Part shown: positions 53,060 to 62,149 of the stretch, in pieces
Layout of the letters: each line of letters starts with the position of its first letter
Position numbering within the stretch: position 1 is the first letter of the stretch
NCBI GenBank assembly: GCA_037349105.1
Contig: JAYJMM010000020.1
Coordinates: forward strand, 62,001-126,000
DNA from: Limnomonas spitsbergensis
Lineage: Eukaryota; Chlorophyta; Chlorophyceae; Chlamydomonadales
Reading direction: 5' to 3'
DNA length: 64,000 nt
The notes under the pieces: model-generated
What the model was told of the DNA's origin: nothing
The model's input: the letters and a program-made list of their open reading frames with translations, nothing else
The model's database searches: none
Position numbers and translations under genes: made by a program

Positions 53060-54724
53060 CTGCTCCTCATCGGTCATGCACAAGTACCCTGCCGGCACAG
53101 TGATCACGAACTTGCTCAGCTTGACCCTGGTGGCCACAGGCAGCCCTTCATAGAACATGTGCGAGACCGAGTGCCTTCTGCCAAAGTAGTCCACTGCATC
53201 CCTGGAGATATGTAGCAACTCTGCTGTGGACAGGACTCTGTGCGCAAACGCCTCTACTGTCTCCTCTGGCTTGACCTCTGGATCCAAAGTGGTCTTGACT
53301 CCCAGCTTGATGTTGGTGATCGCGGATCTCTCATCCGAGGTCGGCTTTCCCACTTCCGCCTGAACCACCTTGATCCACAAAGTGAGCAGCGAGGCCTCGC
53401 AACACTGCTCCTCTGCTGGGGCGATCCACTGCTGCCTGATCCGTTCCACTTCTCTGGCAATTCTGTTTCCTGCATGGGGCGCCGCCCTGATGGCTGCCAT
53501 CAGCGGCCCCACGCTAGCTGGCTTGCTGTCCCAAAGCTTGACCAGCGACTTGATCAGCAGTGTCATAGCTGACGGCGACTGGCACGATCCAGCTATTTCT
53601 CCGGCCACCACAGCCAGCGCTGGCTGGTCATCTGACATTGCCAGCCTGTTGTGCGATCCCCAGTATCCACACGCCTGGCAATATTTCCTGGCTGCAACTG
53701 CGCCTGGGTGCGACATATCCAGGACTGGCACGTTGCCTTGGATGGCTGGGATCTTGGTGACCTTGGCCACCCCTGTCAGCTGCAGGACCATCTGTTGCTG
53801 CAGCTGCAGGGTCACTCTCGCCTGCTCCCTGTCGATTCTCTTCATTTCTTGGTCGCTGGACTCCTGCCTGGTTCTTGGCCTGCGCCTGTCCGCTCCCCTT
53901 GGCTCTGAATCCGCTGATTCTGAGCGCGATCCATATCCACCTCCTCTGCCTCCTGATGGACTGCGACCTGGATAGTATCTGTCGAATCTGTTGTCATCGT
54001 CCTCCCGATCTTCCCGTGATGGCTGTCTGCCTGCTCTTCCTGCGGAGCTTCTACTCCCGTCGCGCGGCTGCCTCCCGGTCTCACTTCTGCCTGGTCTGTC
54101 GCCCGACCCGGGCCTCCAAGGATGTGCTCTGCCCGGTCCTGCCTGCCCTCTGGGCGGCTCCTGGCTTTGCCGATCCTGCTGTGCTCCCCTGCTGCATTCA
54201 TCTGTTCCCCTGGGTGGCTCCTGGCTTTGCTGCCTTGGCTGTTCCCAGCTGTCTGCCTGCCCCCTGGGCGGCTCCTGGCCTTGCCGATTCGGCTGTTCCC
54301 AGCTGTCTGCCTGCCCTCTGGGCGGCTCCTGGCTTTGCCGATTTGGCTGTTCCCTGCTGTCTGCCTGCCCCCTGGGCGGCTCCTGGCTTTGCCGGTACTG
54401 CTGTTCTTCACCGCTTGCTTGCCCCCTGGGCTGCCCTTGGTTCTGCCTTCCTGGCTGCGTCCCTCCTGTGTAATTCCTGGCGTAGGAATCAGATTGCGTT
54501 TCCCCTCTGGTTTCCTGCCTTCTTGGTCCACTGTTGCGCACACTGCCTACAGGCTCGTCCTGTTGTGTTCCTCTTGCTGCGCCCTCTTGCCTTTTCCTCA
54601 GGAACTCCTCGATGTAATCCACCTGGGTTTCCTGGCATGTATTCTCTTTGTCCTCGATTATGCGCAGGAGTGCATAAGACTCTTGCCTGTTTGCTCTGCG
54701 CGTTGCTACGCCTTGCTCAGCCAT
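53060..54724 (-). pseudogene. element C gag-like ORF, 5' part (interrupted by element D)
   Basis: From ATG 54724 (MAEQGVATRR) about 555 codons to the element D insertion; the frame then runs a few codons into D and stops. With the 3' part at 41575-41853 it would be about 647 residues. The first half is Gln/Arg/Gly/Pro-rich, with five repeats of about 18 residues built on QSQEPPRGQAD. The second half (~300-550) is helical and capsid-like (WIKVVQAEVGKPTSDERSA, ETVEAFAHRVLSTAELLHI), reminiscent of a retrotransposon Gag capsid. A short Cys pair (KYCQACGYW) precedes it. No enzymatic motif was seen. It overlaps the preceding 130-codon frame by 4 bp. Confidence 0.65.
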
Positions 54725-54744
54725 CCTGGCCAGCGATCGGCTAG

Positions 54745-55303
54745 TCAACTTGACTCCGCCCTTTCGCTGGCGGCTGGGCTACTGGCCCTGGGCTCTTCCC
54801 TGCCCCTTGGCCGCCCCCTGAGGCTTGGCTCGCTGCTGACCTCAAAAACCTCAGATCTGAGGGTTGGCGCGGTTCTTGCTTGCTGCTGCCACCTTTGGAC
54901 TTCCCTGAGCTCCTCAGGCCGCTGCCCCGCTGTTTCAAATCCTTCCCATGCCTGGTCCTCCTCATCTTCTGGCTCGGATCCCGGTTCCACCTGATTTCCT
55001 GTTACCTCATTGCACCACTCATCTGCGAAGGCCTTAACAGCCAGGGCTGCTTCGCGTCCAGCCCTTCCCTTGGATACCTGTCCAAGGGCGCTTAACAGCG
55101 TCGCCCTGTCCTGCCCTGTGTGGGGGATACCCAGCATGGCCTTTTGTTGCCCATCCCCTCAGATGATGGGCCTTGAACTCCTCAATGGCTGTGACCTGGT
55201 CCTGGAAATGCAAGAACGTCCTGGAGCAAACTTGCTTCCACAGGTCTGTTGCCCACTCACTGCAAAATTCCTGCCCAACCGATCGGTCCTTCTGACTCCT
55301 CAT
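54745..55303 (-). pseudogene. element C coding remnant in two frames
   Basis: Two overlapping minus ORFs, 55034-55303 (with SEWATDLWKQVC) and 54745-55137 (LLSALGQVSKGRAGREAALAVKAF), read like successive parts of one helical protein in different frames. This implies a frameshift or a small intron. The WAT..WK.VC motif recurs near the start of the 1380-codon ORF (QWATGVWKSVC), so the two ORFs may be related by duplication. Confidence 0.4.
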
Positions 55304-55431
55304 TCCGGCACACTAATCCCCCAGTCCCGGAGCGCTCTGGTTCTCTAGGTCTGGTATCCTGCGCCTGTGCTGTACCTTGATAAAATCCGCGCAGGATTTC
55401 CTTGTGGCTGCCGCCTGCTCGCATCTGGCTG

Positions 55432-58400
55432 CTAGATCCCTCCTGGGGTGTCTGCACAGGTCTGCCCACACTGGGCGTCCAAGTTGAATTTGGACAGCGG
55501 CGTCCCGTAGACTGTGGATCCCGCCCCTCTTTTAACCGGCACCTCCATCGGCTGCTGACGGGCACCTGTTGCGCGATTCTCCCAGATCCTGGCCAGCTCC
55601 ACATCTGCAGGCACCGCAGCATGGATTGCTACCAGGCACACATTCCTGCTGCTGCTGATGTCCACGTGTGCTGGCACCGGAGACCTGCTGCTCCTAGCTG
55701 CTTCCACGTTACTGTCAGCTGCCTTGCCTGCCATTGCCTGGCTGGACTTGCTGCAGCCGTCAGGGCCCAGACTCAGGCTAGGGCTGGCTTGACCCACTGG
55801 CCCACACGGCTCTGCTGAGCGGAAGCCCTCCTGCCTGGGCAATCTGGGCATGCACTCCTGGTGCTGCGGCGGCTGTGCCTCTTTTTTCGCCTCATGGCTG
55901 GCCTGCTCAGCCCCGTGCCCCCCGGGTAGTGCCACGTGCCATGTAACCATGGCTATCTGCTGCAGCTGCTGCTCTTCCTCTTCCTCACCTGTAGGCAGCC
56001 GCGCCTGTAGGTTCTGTTTGGCATGTTCCAAGCAATGCTTCACCATCCTCAGCTGTCTGGTCATCCTCATCTTCACTGCTATTATTGGCTGCTTGGCCAC
56101 CCACAGCTGCCTGGCCATTCCTTTAAGCTTCTGCCGGTACCAATTAACATTTTCCCTCAGCATGGGTATGGAGATTCCCTGCTCCTCTGACCCCTCAGGA
56201 TTCTCTGCCGCCTCCAGCTGTTTGCTGGCCTGCTGGGCCGCCCCTGGTTCTGATATTGGCACCTGGACCCCTCCTGGAGCTGCTGCCACTGGTGGTGTCA
56301 CAGGCCCATCCTCTTCTGGCTGGTGCATCTGCACCAGCACCGGCGCCTGCCTGTGCTCGTGGTCCTCAACCTCACTTGGGCCAACTGGTTCCTCAGCCAC
56401 CTTTTGGTTCAGCTTCTGCTCCCACGGATGCAGTTGGTCCGGCTCGCAGCCGCCGGCCACCACAGGTGTCACATGGGCTGCCTCCCTTGACAAACACAAA
56501 CGTGACGCCTGCACCTGCAGTTGGCCTGGCTCACAGCCACCGATCCCTACAGGTGTCACATGAATTGCCTCCCTCTGCAAGCACCGTCGTGACGCCTGCA
56601 ACTGCAGTTGGCCTGGCTCACAGCCCCCGGCCACCCCAGGTGTCACAGGAACGTCCTCCATCTGAAAACACAGCCGTGACGCCTGCACCTGCAGTTGGCA
56701 CGGCTCGTGGCCATCGGTCACCACAGGTGTCACAGGAACTGCCTCTCTCTGCAAACACAGCCGTGACGCATGCACCTGCAGTTGGCCTAGCTCACAGCCA
56801 GCGGCCGCCACAGGTGTCACATGGGCTGCCTCCCTCGGCAAACACAGCCGTGACGCATGCACCTGCAGTTGACCTGGCTCACAGCCACCGATCCCTACAG
56901 GTGTCACCGGAACTGCCTCTCTCTGCAAACCCAGCCGTGACGCCTGCACCTGCAGTTGGCTTGGCTCGTAGCCACCGGCCACCACAGTTTTCACAGGAAC
57001 TGCCTCCTTCTGCAAACACAGCCGTGATGCCTGCACCTGCAGTTGGTCTGGCTCACAGCCACCGATCCCTACAGGTGTCACAGGAACTGCCTCCATCTGT
57101 AAACACAGCCGTGATGCCTGCACCTGCAGTTGGTCTGGCTCACAGCCACCGATCCCTACAGGTGTCACAGGAACTGCCTCCATCTGTAAACACAGCCGTG
57201 ATAGTGCCTGCACCTGCAGTTGGTCTGGCTCACAGCCACCGATCCCTACAGGTGTCACAGGAACTGTCTCCTTCTGCAAACACAGCCGTGACGCCTGCAC
57301 CTGCAGTTGGCCTGGCTCACAGCCACCGGCCACCACAGTTTTCACAGGAACTGCCTCCTTCTGCAAACACAGCCGTGATGCCTGCACCTGCAGTTGGTCT
57401 GGCTCACAGCCACCGATCCCTACAGGTGTCACAGGAACTGCCTTTCTCTGCAAACACAGCCGTGACGCCTGCACCTGCAGTTGGCTTGGCTCGGAGCCAC
57501 CGATCCCTACAGGTGTCACAGGAACCGCCTCTCTCTGCAAACCCAGCCGTGACGCCTGCACCTGCAGTTGGCTTGGCTCGCAGCCACCGGTCACTGCAGG
57601 TGTCACCGGAACTGCCTCTCTCTGCAAACCCAGCCGTGACGCCTGCACCTGCAGTTGGCTTGGCTCGCAGCCACCGATCCCTACAGGTGTCACAGGAACT
57701 GCCTCCATCTGTAAACACAGCCGTGATGCCTGCACCTGCAGTTGGTCTGGCTCACAGCCACCGATCCCTACAGGTGTCACAGGAACTGCCTCCATCTGTA
57801 AACACAGCCGTGATAGTGCCTGCACCTGCAGTTGGTCTGGCTCACAGCCACCGATCCCTACAGGTGTCACAGGAACTGTCTCCTTCTGCAAACACAGCCG
57901 TGACGCCTGCACCTGCAGTTGGCCTGGCTCACAGCCACCGGCCACCACAGTTTTCACAGGAACTGCCTCCTTCTGCAAACACAGCCGTGATGCCTGCACC
58001 TGCAGTTGGTCTGGCTCACAGCCACCGATCCCTACAGGTGTCACAGGAACTGCCTTTCTCTGCAAACACAGCCGTGACGCCTGCACCTGCAGTTGGCTTG
58101 GCTCGGAGCCACCGATCCCTACAGGTGTCACAGGAACCGCCTCTCTCTGCAAACCCAGCCGTGACGCCTGCACCTGCAGTTGGCTTGGCTCGCAGCCACC
58201 GGTCACTGCAGGTGTCACCGGAACTGCCTCTCTCTGCAAACCCAGCCGTGACGCCTGCACCTGCAGTTGGCTTGGCTCGCAGCCACCGGCAACCACAGTT
58301 TTCACAGGAACTGCCTCCTTCTGCAAACACAGCCGTGATGCCTGCACCTGCAGTTGGTCTGGCTCACAGCCACCGATCCCTACAGGTGTCACAGGAACTG

Positions 58401-59574
58401 CCTCCATCTGTAAACACAGCCGTGATGCCTGCACCTGCAGTTGGTCTGGCTCACAGCCACCGATCCCTACAGGTGTCACAGGAACTGCCTCCATCTGTAA
58501 ACACAGCCGTGATAGTGCCTGCACCTGCAGTTGGTCTGGCTCACAGCCACCGATCCCTACAGGTGTCACAGGAACTGTCTCCTTCTGCAAACACAGCCGT
58601 GACGCCTGCACCTGCAGTTGGCCTGGCTCACAGCCACCGGCCACCACAGTTTTCACAGGAACTGCCTCCTTCTGCAAACCCAGCCGTGATGCCTGCACCT
58701 GCAGTTGGTCTGGCTCACAGCCACCGATCCCTACAGGTGTCACAGGAACTGCCTTTCTCTGCAAACACAGCCGTGACGCCTGCACCTGCAGTTGGCTTGG
58801 CTCGGAGCCACCGATCCCTACAGGTGTCACAGGAACCGCCTCTCTCTGCAAACCCAGCCGTGACGCCTGCACCTGCAGTTGGCTTGGCTCGCAGCCACCG
58901 GTCACTGCAGGTGTCACAGGAACCGCCTCTCTCTGCAAACCCAGCCGTGACGCCTGCACCTGTAGTTGGCTTGGCTCGCAGCCACCGGTCACTGGTTTGG
59001 GTGAAAAAGCATAGTTCCCTATCGGAACACAGTTGATCAGGTGCAGCTGCTCGCTAGCTACCGGGCTATCCTGCCTGGCTGGGCCGGCACTCTCTGCCGT
59101 AATACAGTTGATCAGGTGCAGCTGCTCGCTAGCTACCAGGCTATCCTGCCTGGGTGGGCCGGCACTCTCTGCCGTAATACAGTTGATCAGGTGCCTGGGA
59201 CTTGGCTCACTGTCACTGCTGAGGATATCAAACATGGACCAGCCGTTGGGGGACACCTGATTACCTGGCTGCTCCATACACCTGGTCAATGCCTCCAAGG
59301 GTGCGCGCTGCAGGGGTACAGCCAGACTGCTTAACCCCGCCTGCTCTGCGTCACACACACTTTTCCACACTCCAGTGGCCCACTGCCCTAGCCTGTTCCA
59401 CCCTATTGGCTGAGCCAGATCCTCCTTCCTTTTTACTGGGGGCCATTCCGCAGTGGCGGCTTTTGCTTCACCCACCGCCCGCAGATCTGCAGGTTTCCTG
59501 ATCACCTGACTTCCACCACGGGGCATCGTCCCGTTCTCCTTTTGAACGCACTGCGCAGCACTTGCCACTCTCAT
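55432..59574 (-). CDS. element C large repeat-bearing ORF
   Basis: 1380 codons from ATG 59574 (MRVASAAQCV). Residues 1-130 contain a helical stretch with QWATGVWKSVC. Next are two to three 25-residue units (HLINCITAESAG...), then about 29 units of 29 residues (GGCEPSQLQVQASRL followed by a Q-(R/K/M)-E-A-V-P-V-T-P-type stretch), one Cys in the first part of each unit. The C-terminal ~350 residues include a charged helical region (MLRENVNWYRQKLKGMARQLW) and a Glu/Gln run. The repeat unit is exactly 87 bp, so the frame is kept. It is the first ORF after A1, the gag position of the element. No known domain is recognised. The repeats could form an elongated structural protein, or the array may simply be expanding; a frameshift may separate it from the following remnant. 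Confidence 0.5.
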   Translation of the reverse strand: MRVASAAQCVQKENGTMPRGGSQVIRKPADLRAVGEAKAATAEWPPVKRKEDLAQPIGWNRLGQWATGVWKSVCDAEQAGLSSLAVPLQRAPLEALTRCMEQPGNQVSPNGWSMFDILSSDSEPSPRHLINCITAESAGPPRQDSLVASEQLHLINCITAESAGPARQDSPVASEQLHLINCVPIGNYAFSPKPVTGGCEPSQLQVQASRLGLQREAVPVTPAVTGGCEPSQLQVQASRLGLQREAVPVTPVGIGGSEPSQLQVQASRLCLQRKAVPVTPVGIGGCEPDQLQVQASRLGLQKEAVPVKTVVAGGCEPGQLQVQASRLCLQKETVPVTPVGIGGCEPDQLQVQALSRLCLQMEAVPVTPVGIGGCEPDQLQVQASRLCLQMEAVPVTPVGIGGCEPDQLQVQASRLCLQKEAVPVKTVVAGGCEPSQLQVQASRLGLQREAVPVTPAVTGGCEPSQLQVQASRLGLQREAVPVTPVGIGGSEPSQLQVQASRLCLQRKAVPVTPVGIGGCEPDQLQVQASRLCLQKEAVPVKTVVAGGCEPGQLQVQASRLCLQKETVPVTPVGIGGCEPDQLQVQALSRLCLQMEAVPVTPVGIGGCEPDQLQVQASRLCLQMEAVPVTPVGIGGCEPSQLQVQASRLGLQREAVPVTPAVTGGCEPSQLQVQASRLGLQREAVPVTPVGIGGSEPSQLQVQASRLCLQRKAVPVTPVGIGGCEPDQLQVQASRLCLQKEAVPVKTVVAGGCEPGQLQVQASRLCLQKETVPVTPVGIGGCEPDQLQVQALSRLCLQMEAVPVTPVGIGGCEPDQLQVQASRLCLQMEAVPVTPVGIGGCEPDQLQVQASRLCLQKEAVPVKTVVAGGYEPSQLQVQASRLGLQREAVPVTPVGIGGCEPGQLQVHASRLCLPREAAHVTPVAAAGCELGQLQVHASRLCLQREAVPVTPVVTDGHEPCQLQVQASRLCFQMEDVPVTPGVAGGCEPGQLQLQASRRCLQREAIHVTPVGIGGCEPGQLQVQASRLCLSREAAHVTPVVAGGCEPDQLHPWEQKLNQKVAEEPVGPSEVEDHEHRQAPVLVQMHQPEEDGPVTPPVAAAPGGVQVPISEPGAAQQASKQLEAAENPEGSEEQGISIPMLRENVNWYRQKLKGMARQLWVAKQPIIAVKMRMTRQLRMVKHCLEHAKQNLQARLPTGEEEEEQQLQQIAMVTWHVALPGGHGAEQASHEAKKEAQPPQHQECMPRLPRQEGFRSAEPCGPVGQASPSLSLGPDGCSKSSQAMAGKAADSNVEAARSSRSPVPAHVDISSSRNVCLVAIHAAVPADVELARIWENRATGARQQPMEVPVKRGAGSTVYGTPLSKFNLDAQCGQTCADTPGGI
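56450..59010. repeat. 87-bp tandem array with ~612-bp higher-order unit
   Basis: About 29 copies, each with CACCTGCAGTTGG, a GGCTCACAGCCACCGATCCC-like stretch, TACAGGTGTCACAGGAACTG and CTGCAAACACAGCCGTGA. Seven-unit blocks recur with a 612-bp offset (for example 57404-57718 versus 58016-58330); one unit per block carries three extra bases (GATAGTGCCTG). Confidence 0.92.
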
Positions 59575-60278
59575 CAGCCTCTTCTGCGTCGCGTATTCTG
59601 GCCCACTGCCTAGGTCTCTGCGTCCCTTTCTATTGGCTCATGGGATTAAGCTGGGTAGGCCTCGCCTTTCTGCTTTTCTGCTCACTAATTTTAATCTGGC
59701 GGAATCCTCCTTCGCCCTCTTTAGTACTTCTCACCTTTGCTGGCTGAGCTGCTTCTAGATGGCACACGTCCCGCGTGGATGTCTCGCGTCCTACGCGGAG
59801 GTATCCTCTTGCGTAGTGTCCGTTCAGCTCTGCGGTCCTGCGGGGATCCTTTGGTACACCCACAAAATTTCAAACCTGGATGTTCTATCCACAAGTTCAC
59901 TTCTGTCAATGATGAAAGATTGGATCCACCTGATCTCAATCTGCAGTCATACAGGTAATTATCTGCTGGATAAATCCCCAGCCAGATCTTCAAGCCTCTC
60001 CTGGACTCAACACTAAGCTGCCACGCTCAATGCACAGGGAATCAAGCTGGGTTTATAACTCCACAACTGGATCTTCGAGCTTCTCCCCAAGGCTCTTCAC
60101 AGCTGGAGTTTGCAAGATCTAATTTGGCGCGAAAAGCCCAAGCAGAATGCAGCGACAGATAGAGGTGCTTTTTCAAGCTGTCCAAGGCGAACAATTCAAA
60201 AAAATATTCCAGGTCAGACAAGCTTAGCTTCCCTCAGCGAGGAACTCGTTGGCAAGCAGCTGATCAGGCTGCAATACC
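59575..60278 (-). other. element C 5' leader
   Basis: About 700 bp between A1 and the first ORF. No supported ORF. It contains scattered GATCT/AGATC words. Confidence 0.5.
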
Positions 60279-60300
60279 ACTTTTGTCCCTTTTGAAGGAC
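60279..60300 (-). promoter_or_regulatory. element C primer-binding-like site, inverted complement of a site in A
   Basis: A 22-bp sequence, one base inside A1, is the exact reverse complement of 60719-60740 within A1 (also present in A2 near 21269-21290). The central word is TTTTGTCCCTTTTGAAGG. It matches the arrangement in element D. On the sense strand a TGGTATTGCAGCC word lies just downstream and is an alternative tRNA-type PBS. Confidence 0.5.
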
Positions 60301-60301
60301 A

Positions 60302-60938
60302 CTGAGAGCGGGGATGCTCGGGGTTGCGAAGGAACGGCGACGGAGGTGACTTTGTCCGTGGGTTTTGTCGCCGGGCGGACTCAGCTGGAAGCTGGCACGC
60401 CGAGAGCTCCTGGTCGGCTTTGCGCCTCCTGGTCTATTTATGTGAATATCTGCTTGGGACTGCTTGCCTGATTAGTCGTCTCCGATGGACGAGTAGTCAG
60501 GGATCGGCACCGTAGGTCGCGTGCTCTTCAGGGCGAGCTCCGTTGATCGCGTCGGCTGGGGATGACCAGTGATATGGATGGGGCTCGCTTGTCACTTGCT
60601 TATGCTATCACCACTTTCCGTGATGCTAGACTTGACTGAAGTGTAAGGTACTGACTTAGTGGCGAGCAAGGGCTAGTATCCGTGAGAGCTAGGCCTATAC
60701 TCTTTACACCAGAGGCCTGTCCTTCAAAAGGGACAAAAGTAGTAGCTTAGGCAATTGCCGGGATACAGGGACCCGGCAGGCCCAATTCAGAGTACAGATT
60801 ATGCTAAATCACCCTGCGTAAGCGGGTTTCTAGGTCTCAGTTCAAATCAGGAGACTCCGCAGAGAAGCTGCGGAGGCTCCGCGGCCGCTAACGGCGGCTC
60901 AAACGGTTCTGTCACGTATACGGTAATATACTGTGACA
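60302..60938 (-). repeat. element C repeat A1
   Basis: 637 bp, uninterrupted, so it shows the empty site for the gypsy insertion found in A2. It ends ACTGTGACA next to the ATTA duplication. Confidence 0.92.
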
Positions 60939-60942
60939 ATTA

Positions 60943-62149
60943 GCATGAAAAGCAAGCTACCGTTTGCCACGAATACGTTTTGAACTGCCGATTTGAGCTA
61001 GAGGCTTTGTGCCCGGTGGCCCAAGGGCACAAGGTGCCACTTGACAGGTTTGTGTGCGTAAGCCCTTCACTGCACGCTGTCAAACCTGCTGGGCCTCCTC
61101 CACAGTCATGGTAGCATGCTGAAGGTACCCTGCCTCTTCTCAGCTGCATACCGTAGATTCAAAATGATTGCAGACTAGCTGTTGCCCTAGGCCTGGCATT
61201 AAGCAGCCTGCCCAGGCATGGCATCTAATAACCCAATCAATGCTTGCAAGAAAATTTGATGCACTTCAGCCTTGCTCGTTGGGTTTGTTTTTGCAGCTTG
61301 GATGCGCCTCGGGCTGGCGTTAAAATACCTTGGTTTGGCACCTGATGGCATCCAATGACCTCTGACATAATTGATCTCATTTCTTGCAGCACAGCTAACG
61401 TAGCTGTCGCCTCGGGCTGGCGATAAAAGACCCTAGGCTACTGGCACCTGCTGGCAAGGTAGCACAATACGGCAAAACCGCAGCTCCGCTCCGGATATGG
61501 CAATACTGCTCCGATCCGGCTCACCATACAGGATTGTTTTTGCAGCCCTTCTGGGCGACATGGCAGGCCATGCAGCCCTTGCTTGCACACTTGCGGCTTA
61601 GACGCCTTAGGGGGCGGCTTCAACAACCACGCGATATTACGCCTGCATATCTTGTCCGATAGAACTGAGGACATCGCTGACGTTCTAGACATAGTCGTTG
61701 ATAACCTCGGGAAAACGCCCAAACCCTTTGACCCCTGTAAGTTGTCTTTCAATACACGATGGCGTTGCAAGCAATAATGCAAGCTAGAGTTTTCTGGCTC
61801 AGGTATGAAGAGGCCTTAAGCCCATTGCAACAAAGTGACAGCTACGGGAAAGATGTATGCGATCAATGGCTGTTTTGAGGAACAACGTGGCTGTTTTAAG
61901 GAACAACGAACTCCGAAAACAACAAAACACAACCATGACCGGTGTCCGTGAATACGGTATCGGCATCGTCCGATCGAGCAGCAATGCAGCACTTCACGAG
62001 CTAAAAAAATTCAGCCTTCACCCAGGGAACCCTGAGCCATAGTCGCAAATTCTGCGTACCGACGGTATCAGCAGGCGAGGTTGCAGATTTGAAGGGCAAG
62101 GGGTAAACTTGGTCACTTATTAGTCGTAACACGCCGTGCACGTCTAGCC
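60943..62149. other. flanking DNA, no confident gene
   Basis: A 65-codon plus ORF at 61583-61777 has protein-like composition (ILRLHILSDRTEDIADVLDI) but no recognised family. Plus-strand acceptor-like sites (TTTTTGCAG near 61297, TTTCTTGCAG near 61389) precede two similar stretches containing CCTCGGGCTGGCG (about 61306 and 61409), which looks like a small tandem duplication. I cannot assemble a gene model. Confidence 0.35.

Larger units (their letters stand above)
20608..60938 (-). mobile_element. element C: split-direct-repeat retroelement, apparently non-autonomous
   Basis: Ends are TGTCGCACC... and ...CTGTGACA, flanked by ATTA on both sides (20604-20607 and 60939-60942). Read on the minus strand the order is A1 (60302-60938), internal region, oligo-G tract, B1 (40495-40253), the dinucleotide GC, A2 (40250-40187 continuing 21423-20851, split by the gypsy element) and B2 (20850-20608). 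The A copies are 637 bp and the B copies 243 bp, with only about 3 and 2 differences noticed, so the element is young. Coding: a repeat-bearing 1380-residue ORF and a gag-like ORF. No reverse transcriptase, RNase H, integrase or tyrosine recombinase was seen. Without its two direct inserts it is about 10.4 kb. It resembles TOC1/PAT-type elements in layout only. Confidence 0.8.

Noticed and set aside
53875..54994. Plus-strand Leu/Pro/Cys-rich ORFs of 160-290 codons
   Set aside because: Antisense shadows of the Gln/Arg/Gly-rich repeats in the element C gag-like ORF.
56256..59036. 926-codon plus-strand ORF
   Set aside because: It is the opposite strand of the 87-bp array. It opens and closes with the array and adds no domain, while the minus ORF extends well beyond the array on both sides and lies in element orientation.
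40187..60938. B1...A1 as a second LTR simply split by an insertion next to a solo repeat
   Set aside because: The same order with the same GC junction occurs independently in D, so it is an architecture and not an accident.
61438..61782. 114-codon minus ORF as a gene
   Set aside because: It overlaps the more protein-like plus ORF, has no start context or domain, and shows no splice pattern.
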